Assembly (NCBI RefSeq): GCF_035998295.1
Contig: NZ_DASYHS010000176.1
Location: 1-56,156, forward strand
DNA: 56,156 nucleotides
Origin: DASYHS01 sp035998295
GTDB taxonomy: Bacteria; Pseudomonadota; Alphaproteobacteria; Azospirillales; Azospirillaceae
Direction: 5' to 3'
Every line of letters starts with the position of its first letter. Position 1 is the stretch's first letter. The notes beneath the pieces were generated by a model. It was not told the DNA's origin. It did not search any database and worked only from the letters and a program-made list of their open reading frames with translations. A program made the position numbers and the translations under genes. This document shows positions 44,324 to 54,714 of this stretch, in pieces.

Positions 44324-45087
44324 ACCACGCCGTCTAGCAGGCGCGAGAACCGCAGGGCGAAGGGCCACTTCCATATCTCCCAGATCCGGGCATCGTCGAG
44401 GGAGAGGAAGAGGAACTCGGCCCGGCCGACCAGGTTCTCCTCCGGCACGTAGCCCACGGTCGAGAACTCGCGGCTGTCGGCGGAGTTGTCGCGGTTGTCG
44501 CCCATCATGAAGTAGTGCCGCTCCGGGACGACGAACTCGCGGGTGTTGTCGTAGGGGCCGGCGTCGCTGATCTCGCGTATCAGGTGCTCGCGGCCATTGG
44601 GCAGCGTCTCGCGGTAGACCGTCGCGCGCACGAGGCGGCCGTACTCGTCCGGGGCGACCTCCTCCTCCACGCGCTCGCGCTGCACCGGCTCGCCGTTGAT
44701 GTGCAAGATGCCGTCCGTCACCTGGATGCGGTCGCCGGGCATGCCGACGATGCGCTTGATGTAGTCGGTCCGGTTGTCGCGCGGCTGCTTGAACACCGCG
44801 ACGTCGCCGCGCTCGGGCTCGCTTCCCAGGATGCGGCCGTCGAACAGCGGCAGGCCCAGGCCGACCGTGTACTTGCTGTAGCCATAGGTGAACTTCGAGA
44901 CGAAAAGGTAGTCGCCGACCAGCAGCGTCGGTACCATCGACGAGGACGGTATGTTGAAGGGTTCGTAGGCGAAGGTCCGGAACCCGACGGCGATGATCAC
45001 CGCATAGAGAAGGGTTCTGACCACCTCCGCGAAGCCGCCGGACTTCTTCTGCGTGGACGCTGACTGCTTTCTCGTGAATTCGGTCAT
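44320..45087 (-). CDS. lepB: Signal peptidase I
   Basis: 255 residues. One membrane helix near 21-41; the catalytic Ser50 lies in PSSSMVPTL and the Lys111 in DYIKRIVG; a GDNRDNSADSR box is near the C-terminus. It cleaves Sec and Tat signal peptides at the outer face of the inner membrane. The lepB-rnc-era order is classical. Confidence 0.96.
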   Translation of the reverse strand: MTEFTRKQSASTQKKSGGFAEVVRTLLYAVIIAVGFRTFAYEPFNIPSSSMVPTLLVGDYLFVSKFTYGYSKYTVGLGLPLFDGRILGSEPERGDVAVFKQPRDNRTDYIKRIVGMPGDRIQVTDGILHINGEPVQRERVEEEVAPDEYGRLVRATVYRETLPNGREHLIREISDAGPYDNTREFVVPERHYFMMGDNRDNSADSREFSTVGYVPEENLVGRAEFLFLSLDDARIWEIWKWPFALRFSRLLDGVV

Positions 45088-45111
45088 GGCGATGCCAAAG
45101 TGTCGGGGCGC

Positions 45112-45549
45112 TCAGGGCGCCGGTTTGGCGGCACCACTAGCGGCAACCGCGGAGATGATGACTTGCGCCTCGGCCAACGGATACTCGTCGGTCAGGGTGA
45201 GATGGATCACGGCGACCATGCCCGCAGGCGTGATCGCCTCCAGCCGGGCGAGCGCGCCTCCGGTCAACCGCATCGTCGGCTGCCCGCCCGGAAGGTTCAC
45301 GACGCCCATATCGCGCCAGAACACGCCCTGGCGCAAGCCCGTACCGAGCGCCTTGGCGCAGGCCTCCTTCGCGGCGAAGCGCTTGGCATAGGTCGCGGCC
45401 CGCGCGTGGTGGGCCCCGCCGCCCCGCCGGTCGGCCTTGGCGCGCTCCGGCGCGGTGAAGCAGCGGTCGATGAACCGCTCGCCGAAGCGCTCGATCGTCC
45501 GCTCGACGCGACGGATGTCGACGAGATCGTTGCCGATGCCGATGATCAT
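45112..45549 (-). CDS. acpS: Holo-acyl-carrier-protein synthase
   Basis: 145 residues. Transfers phosphopantetheine from CoA to ACP. MIIGIGNDLVDIRRVERTIERFG carries the Mg-binding Asp8, and RFAAKEACAKALG carries the Glu. Usual partner pdxJ is not upstream in this window; the DUF2062 gene is. Confidence 0.94.
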   Translation of the reverse strand: MIIGIGNDLVDIRRVERTIERFGERFIDRCFTAPERAKADRRGGGAHHARAATYAKRFAAKEACAKALGTGLRQGVFWRDMGVVNLPGGQPTMRLTGGALARLEAITPAGMVAVIHLTLTDEYPLAEAQVIISAVAASGAAKPAP

Positions 45550-45586
45550 GGCCGCAGGCCCTGCCCCGCCCCGGCCGCGGCGGCGA

Positions 45587-46195
45587 TCATACCTTCTGCC
45601 CCGCCCCGGAAGACCCGTTTCCGGCGATCCGGGTCCCGTTGGCCCCGGTCCCGTTGGCCCTGGTCCCGTTGGCCTTGGACCGGCAGCGGCGCGCGCGCGC
45701 CGCCTGGTAGCCGGCGATGAGCCTGTGCGTCAGCAGGAAGGTCGCGAACCACGCGATCGTGCCGAGGATCAGGCCGCCCACGGCCATGGGCAGCAGCAGT
45801 TGGCCGGGCGAATCCGCCAGTACCTGCATGGTCAGCCACTCCGCCCTCGCGGCGGAGCCTTCCATGCCCAGCAGGTTGCGGCCGAGGCGGTAGGTCGCGA
45901 TCCAGATCGCGGGGAAGGTCCAGGGGTTGCCGACCACGGTCCCGACCGCCGATGCGAAGACGCTCGCGCCGAGCATCCAGGCGAGAAGGGCCGCGAGCAG
46001 GAAATGGAGGCCGATGAAAGGCGTGAAGGACACGGCGGCGCCGCAGGCCAGTCCGGCGGCGATGCCGTAGGGGCTGCCCGGCATGCGCCCGACGCGATGG
46101 ACCATGTAGCGGCCGGTGCGTCTCCATCCCATGCGCGGCCAGACGAACTCCCGGGCGCGGCTGAGATACGAGGCATCGGATCGTGAACGGGACAT
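45587..46195 (-). CDS. DUF2062 membrane protein
   Basis: 202 residues. Two to three hydrophobic segments. SPYGIAAGLACGAAVSFTPFIGLHFLLAALLAW and VGTVVGNPWTFPAIW are the DUF2062 core; function is unknown, though the family is often near lipid or envelope genes. The C-terminus carries a degenerate Asn-Gly-Thr repeat (KANGTRANGTGANGTR) encoded by a 15-bp tandem repeat and outside the family core. Confidence 0.88.
   Translation of the reverse strand: MSRSRSDASYLSRAREFVWPRMGWRRTGRYMVHRVGRMPGSPYGIAAGLACGAAVSFTPFIGLHFLLAALLAWMLGASVFASAVGTVVGNPWTFPAIWIATYRLGRNLLGMEGSAARAEWLTMQVLADSPGQLLLPMAVGGLILGTIAWFATFLLTHRLIAGYQAARARRCRSKANGTRANGTGANGTRIAGNGSSGAGQKV
45631..45675. repeat. 15-bp tandem repeat in the 3' end of the DUF2062 gene (three units)
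   Basis: Three units of NGGTCCCGTTGGCCN, near-identical, encoding ANGTx on minus. Slippage in multiples of 15 keeps frame. Confidence 0.9.
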
Positions 46196-46345
46196 CGCAG
46201 GGTTCGGGCCGCTCGAAGATATCTGCTTGGCAACATATGGGCATTCCCACGACGCCCGCCACCGGCATTAGGGACTGAATTAGCGTCAAATTCGAGGCGA
46301 CCCGAACGGGAGCGCGTTTGCGCCCCGGGAAGGGTCCGGGCGCGT

Positions 46346-48514
46346 TCAGCGGCCCCGAGCCCGGTCGACCGAGTTTATCACCGGCGTCGCGCGGAGTGCC
46401 GCGATGATGTTCGTGAGATGCTTCAGGTCCTTGACCTCGATGTCGATCAGCATCTCGAAGAAGTCGGGGTTCCGGTTCGTGATCTTCAGGTTGTTGATGT
46501 TGCCGCCGTTCTTGCCGATCACCGTCGAGAGCGTGCCCAGGCTGCCGGGCTCGTTCGCGATGATCACGTTTATGCGGCCGACATGCTCCTCCGGGGTGTC
46601 GGGCCCCGACTCCCAGGAAACGTCGATCCAGCGCTCCGGCGTGTCGTGGAAGCTCTCCAGGGTCTCGCAGTCGATCGTATGGATCGTGACCCCCTTCCCC
46701 GTCGTCACGATGCCGACGATCCGGTCGCCCGGCAGCGGATGGCAGCAGCCGGCGAAATGCACGGCCATGCCCGGGATCAGGCCGCGGATCGGCAGCGGCT
46801 GGTCCTTGCGGCCCTTGGCGCGCTGGCGGTTGAGCGGCACCACCTTGTCGTCGCGCTCGGCCGCGGCCGCCTTGTGGCCGGGGAAGACGGCGTTAAAGAT
46901 CTCGCGCGCGGACTGGAGGCCGGACCCGACGCTGGCGAGCAGGTCTTCCGAATGGCCGGCCTGGAAGATCTTCAGGACGTTGTCGAGCGCCTTGTCCGTG
47001 AAGTCGTAGCCTTCCTGGCGCCACTGCTTCTGCAGCATGGCGCGCCCGAGGTCGATGTACTGCTCGCGCTGCTGGGTGCGGACGAACTTGCGGATGCGCG
47101 CGCGCGCCTTGCCGGTGACGACGAAGCGCTCCCAGGCCGGCGACGGCGTCTGCGCCTTGGACGTGGCGATCTCGACCTGGTCGCCGTTCTGGAGCTGCGT
47201 GCGCAGCGGCAGCATCCGCCCGTTGATCTTCGCGCCCACGCAGGTGTCGCCGATCTGGCTGTGGACCGCGTAGGCGAAATCGACCGGCGTGGCGCCCCGG
47301 GGCAGCGAGATCAGGTCGCCCTTGGGCGTGAAGCAGAAGACCTGGTCCTGGAACAGCTCCAGCTTGGTGTGCTCGAGGAACTCCTCCGGCCGCTGGGCGT
47401 GCTCCAGGATGTCGAGCAGCTCGCGCAGCCACCGGTACTGCTTGCCGTCCGTGCGCGCATGCCCCTGCTTGTAGGCCCAGTGGGCGGCGACGCCCAGCTC
47501 GGACACCTCGTGCATGTCCTGGGTCCGGATCTGGATCTCGATGCGCTGGCGCTCCGGCCCGATCACGGCGGTATGGATGCTGCGGTAGCCGTTCGGCTTC
47601 GGCGTCGAGACGTAGTCCTTGAACCGCCCCGGCACGACGGGATAGCGCGCGTGCAGGACGCCGAGCGCCTGGTAGCACTGCTCGACCGAGCCGACGATGA
47701 CCCGGAAGGCCATGATGTCCGAAAGCTGCTCGAACGCGACGTCCTTGCGCTGCATCTTCCGCCAGATCGAGTACGGCGTCTTCTCGCGGCCCGTGACCAT
47801 GGCGTCCGGAACGCCGTTGTCCTGGAAGTTGCGGCGCAGCTCCGTGATGATGCGGGTGACGAGGTTGCCGCCCTCGGAGCGCAGGAACGCCAGGCGGGCG
47901 AGGATGCTGTCCCGCGCCTCCGGGTTCAGCTCGGCGAAGGACAGGTCCTCGAGTTCGTCCTTCATCTGGTGGACGCCGATCCGCTCGGCGAGCGGCGCGT
48001 AGATCTCGAGCGTCTCGCGCGCGATCCGCTTGCGCTTGTCCGGGTTCTTCAGGTGGTAGAGCGTGCGCATGTTGTGCACGCGGTCCGCCAGCTTGACCAG
48101 CAGGACGCGGATGTCCTCGGACATCGCGAGGACCAGCTTGCGGAAGTTCTCGGCCTGCTTGATCTGGTCGGTCTGGCTCTCGATGTGCTGGAGCTCGATC
48201 CGCGACAGCTTGGTGACGCCGTCGACCAGGCGCGCGACCTCGCCGCCGAACAGGCGTTCGACGTCCTTCACCGTCGCGCCGGTATCCTCGACCGTGTCGT
48301 GAAGCAGCGCCGTCACGATCGACGCCGAGTCCAGCTTCATCCTGGTCAGGATCCCCGCGACCTCGAGCGGGTGCGAGAAATACGGGTCGCCGGAGGCCCG
48401 GGTCTGGGAGCCGTGGGCCTTCATCGCGAAGACGTAGGCCCGGTTCAGCAGATCCTCGTCCGCGTCCGGATCGTACGCCTTCACCCTTTCGACCAGCTCG
48501 TATTGCCGGATCAT
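46346..48514 (-). CDS. rsh: Bifunctional (p)ppGpp synthetase/hydrolase (Rel/Spo homologue)
   Basis: 722 residues. The HD hydrolase site is intact (LLHDTVEDTGA, His72-Asp73). The synthetase domain has RFKDYVSTPKPNGYRSIHT; RFKD rather than ExDD marks the bifunctional Rel/SpoT type. TGS (VFCFTPKGDLISLPRGATPVDFAYAVH), a conserved Cys region (HFAGCCHPLPGD), and a C-terminal ACT follow. ATG 48514 fits the family; 14 codons upstream are extra. The only rsh in the window, downstream of rpoZ as in relatives. Confidence 0.96.
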   Translation of the reverse strand: MIRQYELVERVKAYDPDADEDLLNRAYVFAMKAHGSQTRASGDPYFSHPLEVAGILTRMKLDSASIVTALLHDTVEDTGATVKDVERLFGGEVARLVDGVTKLSRIELQHIESQTDQIKQAENFRKLVLAMSEDIRVLLVKLADRVHNMRTLYHLKNPDKRKRIARETLEIYAPLAERIGVHQMKDELEDLSFAELNPEARDSILARLAFLRSEGGNLVTRIITELRRNFQDNGVPDAMVTGREKTPYSIWRKMQRKDVAFEQLSDIMAFRVIVGSVEQCYQALGVLHARYPVVPGRFKDYVSTPKPNGYRSIHTAVIGPERQRIEIQIRTQDMHEVSELGVAAHWAYKQGHARTDGKQYRWLRELLDILEHAQRPEEFLEHTKLELFQDQVFCFTPKGDLISLPRGATPVDFAYAVHSQIGDTCVGAKINGRMLPLRTQLQNGDQVEIATSKAQTPSPAWERFVVTGKARARIRKFVRTQQREQYIDLGRAMLQKQWRQEGYDFTDKALDNVLKIFQAGHSEDLLASVGSGLQSAREIFNAVFPGHKAAAAERDDKVVPLNRQRAKGRKDQPLPIRGLIPGMAVHFAGCCHPLPGDRIVGIVTTGKGVTIHTIDCETLESFHDTPERWIDVSWESGPDTPEEHVGRINVIIANEPGSLGTLSTVIGKNGGNINNLKITNRNPDFFEMLIDIEVKDLKHLTNIIAALRATPVINSVDRARGR

Positions 48515-48634
48515 CGATCCAAACCCACCGCAGCCCGGAAGGTGGCCCGACGCCACCCCGGCGTATCGACCCGGCCGTCCATCCGCCGGAGTGTTCCCGG
48601 GCCCAGCCCGCCCATGGTCGGGGGTCTTCCGGCG

Positions 48635-49150
48635 TCAGTCGTAGTAGCGGTCGTCCTGCGTGTCGAGCGCGTCGCTGGGCGTCTCGGCGTCGTCGCCATA
48701 GGCCTTGCCGACGTCGTTCACGTCGCGGTCGACGAGGTTGCCGTCCTCGCCCTCTAACGAGGCGCCCGGCTCCCGGTCCATGCGGGTCAGCACGTCGTCG
48801 TCCTCGGAGAGGTCGTCGTCGCCGCCGAGCTCGTCGTCCTGGGCGTCGAGACGCCCGCCCTGCGCGGCCCAGCCCTGCTCGCCGGCCATCAGCTCGACGA
48901 TGTCCTCCTCCGGCTCGTCCTGCTCGACCACCTTCTGATGGCCGCGGACCAGCGCGTCGCGCAGGCCGTCCAGTTCCACCGTCTCGTCGGCGATCTCGCG
49001 CAGCGCCACGACCGGGTTCTTGTCGTTGTCGCGGTCGATCGAGAGCGTGGCCCCCGCCGCGACGTCGCGCGCGCGTTGCGCCGCCATCATCACCAGCTCG
49101 AACCGGTTGGGGACCTTGAGTACGCAATCTTCGACAGTAACGCGAGCCAT
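48635..49150 (-). CDS. rpoZ: RNA polymerase omega subunit with long acidic tail
   Basis: 171 residues. Residues 1-75 are the normal omega: MARVTVEDCVLKVPNRFELVMMAAQRARD, NPVVALREIAD. The remaining ~95 residues are Asp/Glu-rich and probably disordered; many alphaproteobacterial omegas have tails, but this one is long. It supports polymerase assembly and forms part of the ppGpp site. The downstream gene is rsh. Confidence 0.93.
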   Translation of the reverse strand: MARVTVEDCVLKVPNRFELVMMAAQRARDVAAGATLSIDRDNDKNPVVALREIADETVELDGLRDALVRGHQKVVEQDEPEEDIVELMAGEQGWAAQGGRLDAQDDELGGDDDLSEDDDVLTRMDREPGASLEGEDGNLVDRDVNDVGKAYGDDAETPSDALDTQDDRYYD

Positions 49151-49183
49151 ACCGTGCCAACTCCAATCCTGGACGAGATTCCA

Positions 49184-49212
49184 TATATACGCGTGGGGCG
49201 AGGCTCAGACAA
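49184..49212 (-). promoter_or_regulatory. Candidate promoter of rpoZ
   Basis: On minus: TTGTCT, 17 bases, TATATA, about 33 bases before the ATG. The AT-rich -10 stands out in this GC-rich region. Confidence 0.5.
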
Positions 49213-49275
49213 GCACCCGACCGCTGCCCGCGCTGCATTGCAGCATCACAGTGGGAAGCATAACCGGGTGTGACG

Positions 49276-49776
49276 TCAGGCGGGATCGGCCGGCTCGGCC
49301 GCCTGGCCCGGCGGCAGCCGCGCGATCAGCGCCTCCAGCGTCTCCCCGGTCGCGGGGTGCCGCCAGCCCGGCGCCACGTCGCGCAGCGGCAGCAGCACGA
49401 ACGCGCGCTCGTGCAGGCGCGGATGCGGAAGCTCGGGCCCGGCCGGGCCGGTCCGCACCAGGCCGCCATAGGCGAGCAGGTCCAGGTCGAGGACCCTGGC
49501 TTCGTTGCGGACCTTCCGGATCCGCCCGAATTCCGCTTCGATCCGGTGCAGCTCCTCGAGCAGGCCGGCCGGGCCGAGGGAGGTCGCGACGGCGACCACC
49601 GCGTTCACGAACCAGGGCTGCTCCGAGACCGGCACCGGCGCCGTCCGGTACCAGCGCGACCGGGCGGTGACCTCGACGCCGCCCCGCTCCAGCCGGCGCA
49701 GGGCCTCCTCGCATACCTCTCGCGGTCCGCCGAACCGCCCGCCGGCGAGATTGGAACCGATTCCGATCAGTATCAA
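49276..49776 (-). CDS. folK: 6-hydroxymethyl-7,8-dihydropterin pyrophosphokinase (HPPK)
   Basis: 166 residues. MILIGIGSNLAG, WFVNAVVAVATSLGP and the ATP site RVLDLDLLAYGGL followed by LPHPRLHERAFVLLPLRDVAPGW. It pyrophosphorylates the pterin precursor of folate. Head gene of the minus-strand rpoZ-rsh group. Confidence 0.95.
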   Translation of the reverse strand: MILIGIGSNLAGGRFGGPREVCEEALRRLERGGVEVTARSRWYRTAPVPVSEQPWFVNAVVAVATSLGPAGLLEELHRIEAEFGRIRKVRNEARVLDLDLLAYGGLVRTGPAGPELPHPRLHERAFVLLPLRDVAPGWRHPATGETLEALIARLPPGQAAEPADPA

Positions 49777-49980
49777 TGCGATGCTTCCTCTGTTCCCGGC
49801 CTTGTCCCTGGCCCTGGCCCCGTCACTGAACGGCGGACCAAGGTCCGGGAACGCCCCTTGTGCATTCCTGGGATGGGCCCTATTTTACCTTTGAATATCA
49901 CATCGTCGTAAATGACGTCTCTCCACCAGTTTGGCGACAACACTGATTCGAGCCAACTAATAGTCTCAAAGGGTAATGTT

Positions 49981-50553
49981 ATGGGCATTTTTTACCAGGA
50001 AGAGCGCATCGCCCTGTTCATCGACGGCGCCAACCTCTACGCAGCCGCCCGCGCGCTCGGGTTCGACATCGACTACAAGCGCCTCCTCGAGCAGTTCGCA
50101 GGAAAAGGCAGGCTGGTCCGGGCGTTCTACTACACCGCCCTGGTCGAGGATCAGGAATACTCGCCGATCCGCCCGCTGGTCGACTGGCTCGACTACAACG
50201 GCTACACGATGGTGACGAAGCCGACCAAGGAGTTCACCGACGCGTCCGGCCGCCGCAAGATCAAGGGCAACATGGACATAGAGCTCGCCATCGACGTGAT
50301 GGAGATGGCAGACCATGTCGACCACATCCTGCTGTTCTCCGGCGACGGGGACTTCCGCCGCCTGGTGGAGGCAGTGCAGCGCAAGGGCGTCCGCGTCTCC
50401 GTGGTCAGCACGGTGCGCTCCCAGCCGCCCATGGTCGCCGACGAGCTGCGCCGGCAGGCCGACAACTTCATCGAGCTGCAGGACCTCTCGGCGAGCATCG
50501 CCCGCGTCCATGCCCATCGCGACCCGCCCGAAGGCCCGGTCAGCCACGCGTGA
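49981..50553 (+). CDS. NYN-domain (LabA/DUF88-like) putative RNase
   Basis: 190 residues. The NYN/PIN-like fold has acidic metal ligands in ALFIDGANLYAA, in KGNMDIELAIDVMEMAD and in LLFSGDGDFRRLVEAVQRKGVRVSVVS. Such proteins are metal-dependent RNases or regulators; targets are unknown. ATG 49981 follows AAAGGG; the longer frame upstream has none. The stop overlaps the next gene as GTGA. The 200-base divergent upstream (49777-49980) is AT-rich and presumably holds promoters. Confidence 0.88.
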   Translation: MGIFYQEERIALFIDGANLYAAARALGFDIDYKRLLEQFAGKGRLVRAFYYTALVEDQEYSPIRPLVDWLDYNGYTMVTKPTKEFTDASGRRKIKGNMDIELAIDVMEMADHVDHILLFSGDGDFRRLVEAVQRKGVRVSVVSTVRSQPPMVADELRRQADNFIELQDLSASIARVHAHRDPPEGPVSHA

Positions 50554-51212
50554 CGTCTTCGGGCCCGCGTGCGGACGCACGCGCCGACCCACGCGAGCCC
50601 GACCGGGACTGCGGCCGCTGCCCGCGCCTGGCCGCGTACCGGGCGGAGAACCGCGGCCGCTGGCCGTCCTTCTTCAACGCTCCCGTCCCGGCGGCGGGGC
50701 CGTCCGCCCCTTCGGTGCTGGTGGTCGGCCTCGCCCCGGCGCTGCGCGGGGCGAACCGCACCGGGGTCCCGTTCGAAGGCGACGATTCGGGGACGTTCCT
50801 CCATGCCGGCTTGGACCGCGCGGGCCTGGACCGCTCAGGCCAGGCCGGGCCCGGCGCGCCGGCGCTGCGCATCACCAACGCGGTACGCTGCGCCCCGCCG
50901 GCCAACCGGCCGAACGCGGCCGAGATCGCGGCCTGCCGGGACTTCCTGCGGGACGAGATCGCCGCGACCCGACCGCGATGCGTGCTGGCGCTGGGCCGCG
51001 TGGCGCACGAGGCGGTCGTGGCGGCGCTCGGCCGCCGGCGCGGCGACCACGGCTTCTCGCACGGCGCCCGGCACGAGATCGGCGCGCTGGTGCTTCACGA
51101 CAGCTACCATCCGTCCCGCCAGAACACCCGGACGGGACGCCTCACCGCGGCGATGTTCGACGACGTGCTCGCGCGCCTCGCCCGCGACCTGGGACGGCCT
51201 GAGCCGCGCTAG
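50550..51212 (+). CDS. Uracil-DNA glycosylase, family-5 (UdgB) like
   Basis: 220 residues. Iron-sulphur Cys in CGRCPRL near the N-terminus and two more in NAVRCAPP and EIAACRDFL. Motif A reads GLAPALRGANRTGVPFEGD, and motif 2 is HPSRQNTRTGRLT; both fit family 5, which lacks the catalytic Asp of families 1-4 and accepts uracil and other damaged bases. GTG start at 50550 overlaps the previous stop. Its TAG stop shares the CTAG tetranucleotide with smpB. Confidence 0.88.
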   Translation: MTSSGPRADARADPREPDRDCGRCPRLAAYRAENRGRWPSFFNAPVPAAGPSAPSVLVVGLAPALRGANRTGVPFEGDDSGTFLHAGLDRAGLDRSGQAGPGAPALRITNAVRCAPPANRPNAAEIAACRDFLRDEIAATRPRCVLALGRVAHEAVVAALGRRRGDHGFSHGARHEIGALVLHDSYHPSRQNTRTGRLTAAMFDDVLARLARDLGRPEPR

Positions 51213-51685
51213 CCCTTGTCGCGCATCAGGCGCGCCTTGTCGCGCTGCCAGCTCCGCTCTTTCTCGGTCTCGCGCTTGTCGACCTTGCGCTTGCCGCGGG
51301 CGAGGCCGATGTCGACCTTCGCGATCCCGCGGTCGTTGAAGTAGATCGACAGTGGCACCAGCGTCACGCCCTCGCGCCGGATCGATCCCAGCAGCCTGTT
51401 GCGTTCGCGCTTGTGGAGCAGCAGCTTGCGCGGCCGCCGGACCTCGTGCTGGAAGAACTTGCCGGCCAGCGTGTATTCGGGGATGTAGGCGTTGAAGAGG
51501 TATACCTCGCCGTCCCTCTCGCCGGCATAGCTCTCGCCGATGCTGGCCCGGCCGGCGCGCAGGCTCTTCACCTCCGTGCCGGCCAGCACGATGCCGGCCT
51601 CGAGCGTTTCGTCGATGAAATAATCGAAGCGGGCGCGGCGGTTCTGTGCCGCCAGCCGCGCCGGTTCCGGACCTTGCCGGGCCAT
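51209..51685 (-). CDS. smpB: SsrA-binding protein SmpB
   Basis: 158 residues. Delivers tmRNA to stalled ribosomes. NRRARFDYFIDETLEAGIVLAGTEVKSLR is family-typical, and the basic C-terminal tail (KRKVDKRETEKERSWQRDKARLMR) is present. 27 bases after dapA, probably the same transcript. No ssrA gene was recognised in the window. Confidence 0.95.
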   Translation of the reverse strand: MARQGPEPARLAAQNRRARFDYFIDETLEAGIVLAGTEVKSLRAGRASIGESYAGERDGEVYLFNAYIPEYTLAGKFFQHEVRRPRKLLLHKRERNRLLGSIRREGVTLVPLSIYFNDRGIAKVDIGLARGKRKVDKRETEKERSWQRDKARLMRDKG

Positions 51686-51712
51686 GCTCTTCCCTTCCCG
51701 TTTCGATCGTCG

Positions 51713-52588
51713 TCAGTTCAGGACGCCGGCCTTCACCATCGCGTCGCGCACCACGGCCCGCGTGGCGTCCGACACCGTCACGAGCGGCAGCCGCACCTCC
51801 TCGGAGCACAGGCCGAGCAGGCTCGCCGCGTACTTCACCGGGGACGGGCTGGATTCGACGAACATCGCGTGATGCAGCGGCATCAGTTGGTCGCGCAGCC
51901 GTTCCACCGTCGCGAAGTCCTGCGCCTGCCACGCCTTGTGCAGGGCCGCGCACTGCGCCGGCGCCACGTTCGCGGTCACCGAGATGCAGCCGTGGCCGCC
52001 CTGGGCCAGGAAGGCGGCCACCGTTGCGTCCTCGCCGGAAAGCTGGCAGAACTCGGGCCCGATTTCGATACGCGTCCGTAACGGTCTGGCAAGGTCCGCG
52101 GTGGCATCCTTCACGCCGACGATGTTCGGCAGCTTCGCGAGCCGCGCCATCGTCGCCACCGACATGTCCACGGCCGACCGTGGGGGTATGTTATAGATGA
52201 TGATCGGAACGTCCACCGCGTCATGGATCGCCTTGAAATGCTGATACAGCCCTTCCTGGGTCGGCCTGTTGTAGTACGGCGTCACCACCAGGACGGCGTC
52301 CGCGCCCGCCTGCTTGGCATGGCGGCTCAGCATGATCGCCTCGTCCGTCGAGTTCGAGCCGGTGCCGGCGATCACCGGGACCCGGCCCGCCGACGCCTCG
52401 ATGCACAGCTCGACGATGCGCATGTGCTCCTCGTGGGAGAGCGTCGGCGACTCGCCGGTGGTCCCGACCGGGACCAGCCCCTGCGTACCCTGGGCGATCT
52501 GCCAGTCGACGAAGGTCTGGAAGGCTTTCTCGTCGACCGCTCCGTCGGCGAACGGAGTCAGCAGGGCGACGATGGAACCCGTGAACAT
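51713..52588 (-). CDS. dapA: 4-hydroxy-tetrahydrodipicolinate synthase
   Basis: 291 residues. First step of the lysine/meso-diaminopimelate branch. GTTGESPTLSHEEH, TPYYNRPTQEGLYQHF, IIYNIPPRSAVD with the active Tyr, and the Schiff-base Lys in GVKDATADL. Starts 54 bases from the divergent lytic transglycosylase gene; diaminopimelate is a wall precursor. Confidence 0.96.
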   Translation of the reverse strand: MFTGSIVALLTPFADGAVDEKAFQTFVDWQIAQGTQGLVPVGTTGESPTLSHEEHMRIVELCIEASAGRVPVIAGTGSNSTDEAIMLSRHAKQAGADAVLVVTPYYNRPTQEGLYQHFKAIHDAVDVPIIIYNIPPRSAVDMSVATMARLAKLPNIVGVKDATADLARPLRTRIEIGPEFCQLSGEDATVAAFLAQGGHGCISVTANVAPAQCAALHKAWQAQDFATVERLRDQLMPLHHAMFVESSPSPVKYAASLLGLCSEEVRLPLVTVSDATRAVVRDAMVKAGVLN

Positions 52589-52642
52589 GGAAACCTCCGG
52601 GCGGGCATGGCTGCAAGGGTCCGAACCTTAACCGCGGCGGCA

Positions 52643-54622
<1,980 letters not shown>

Positions 54623-54714
54623 GGGGCCGAAAGGCTCGCCGCGCCGCGCCCTTGCCCGGCGCGGCGCGGCGTGCGAAGGCTATCCGGTCGCCACCGGCAC
54701 CGGATCTCCAGACC

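Noticed and set aside
52223..52642. 5' extension of the lytic transglycosylase frame by 140 codons
   Set aside because: It is antisense to dapA, and a signal peptide begins only at 52643-52658.
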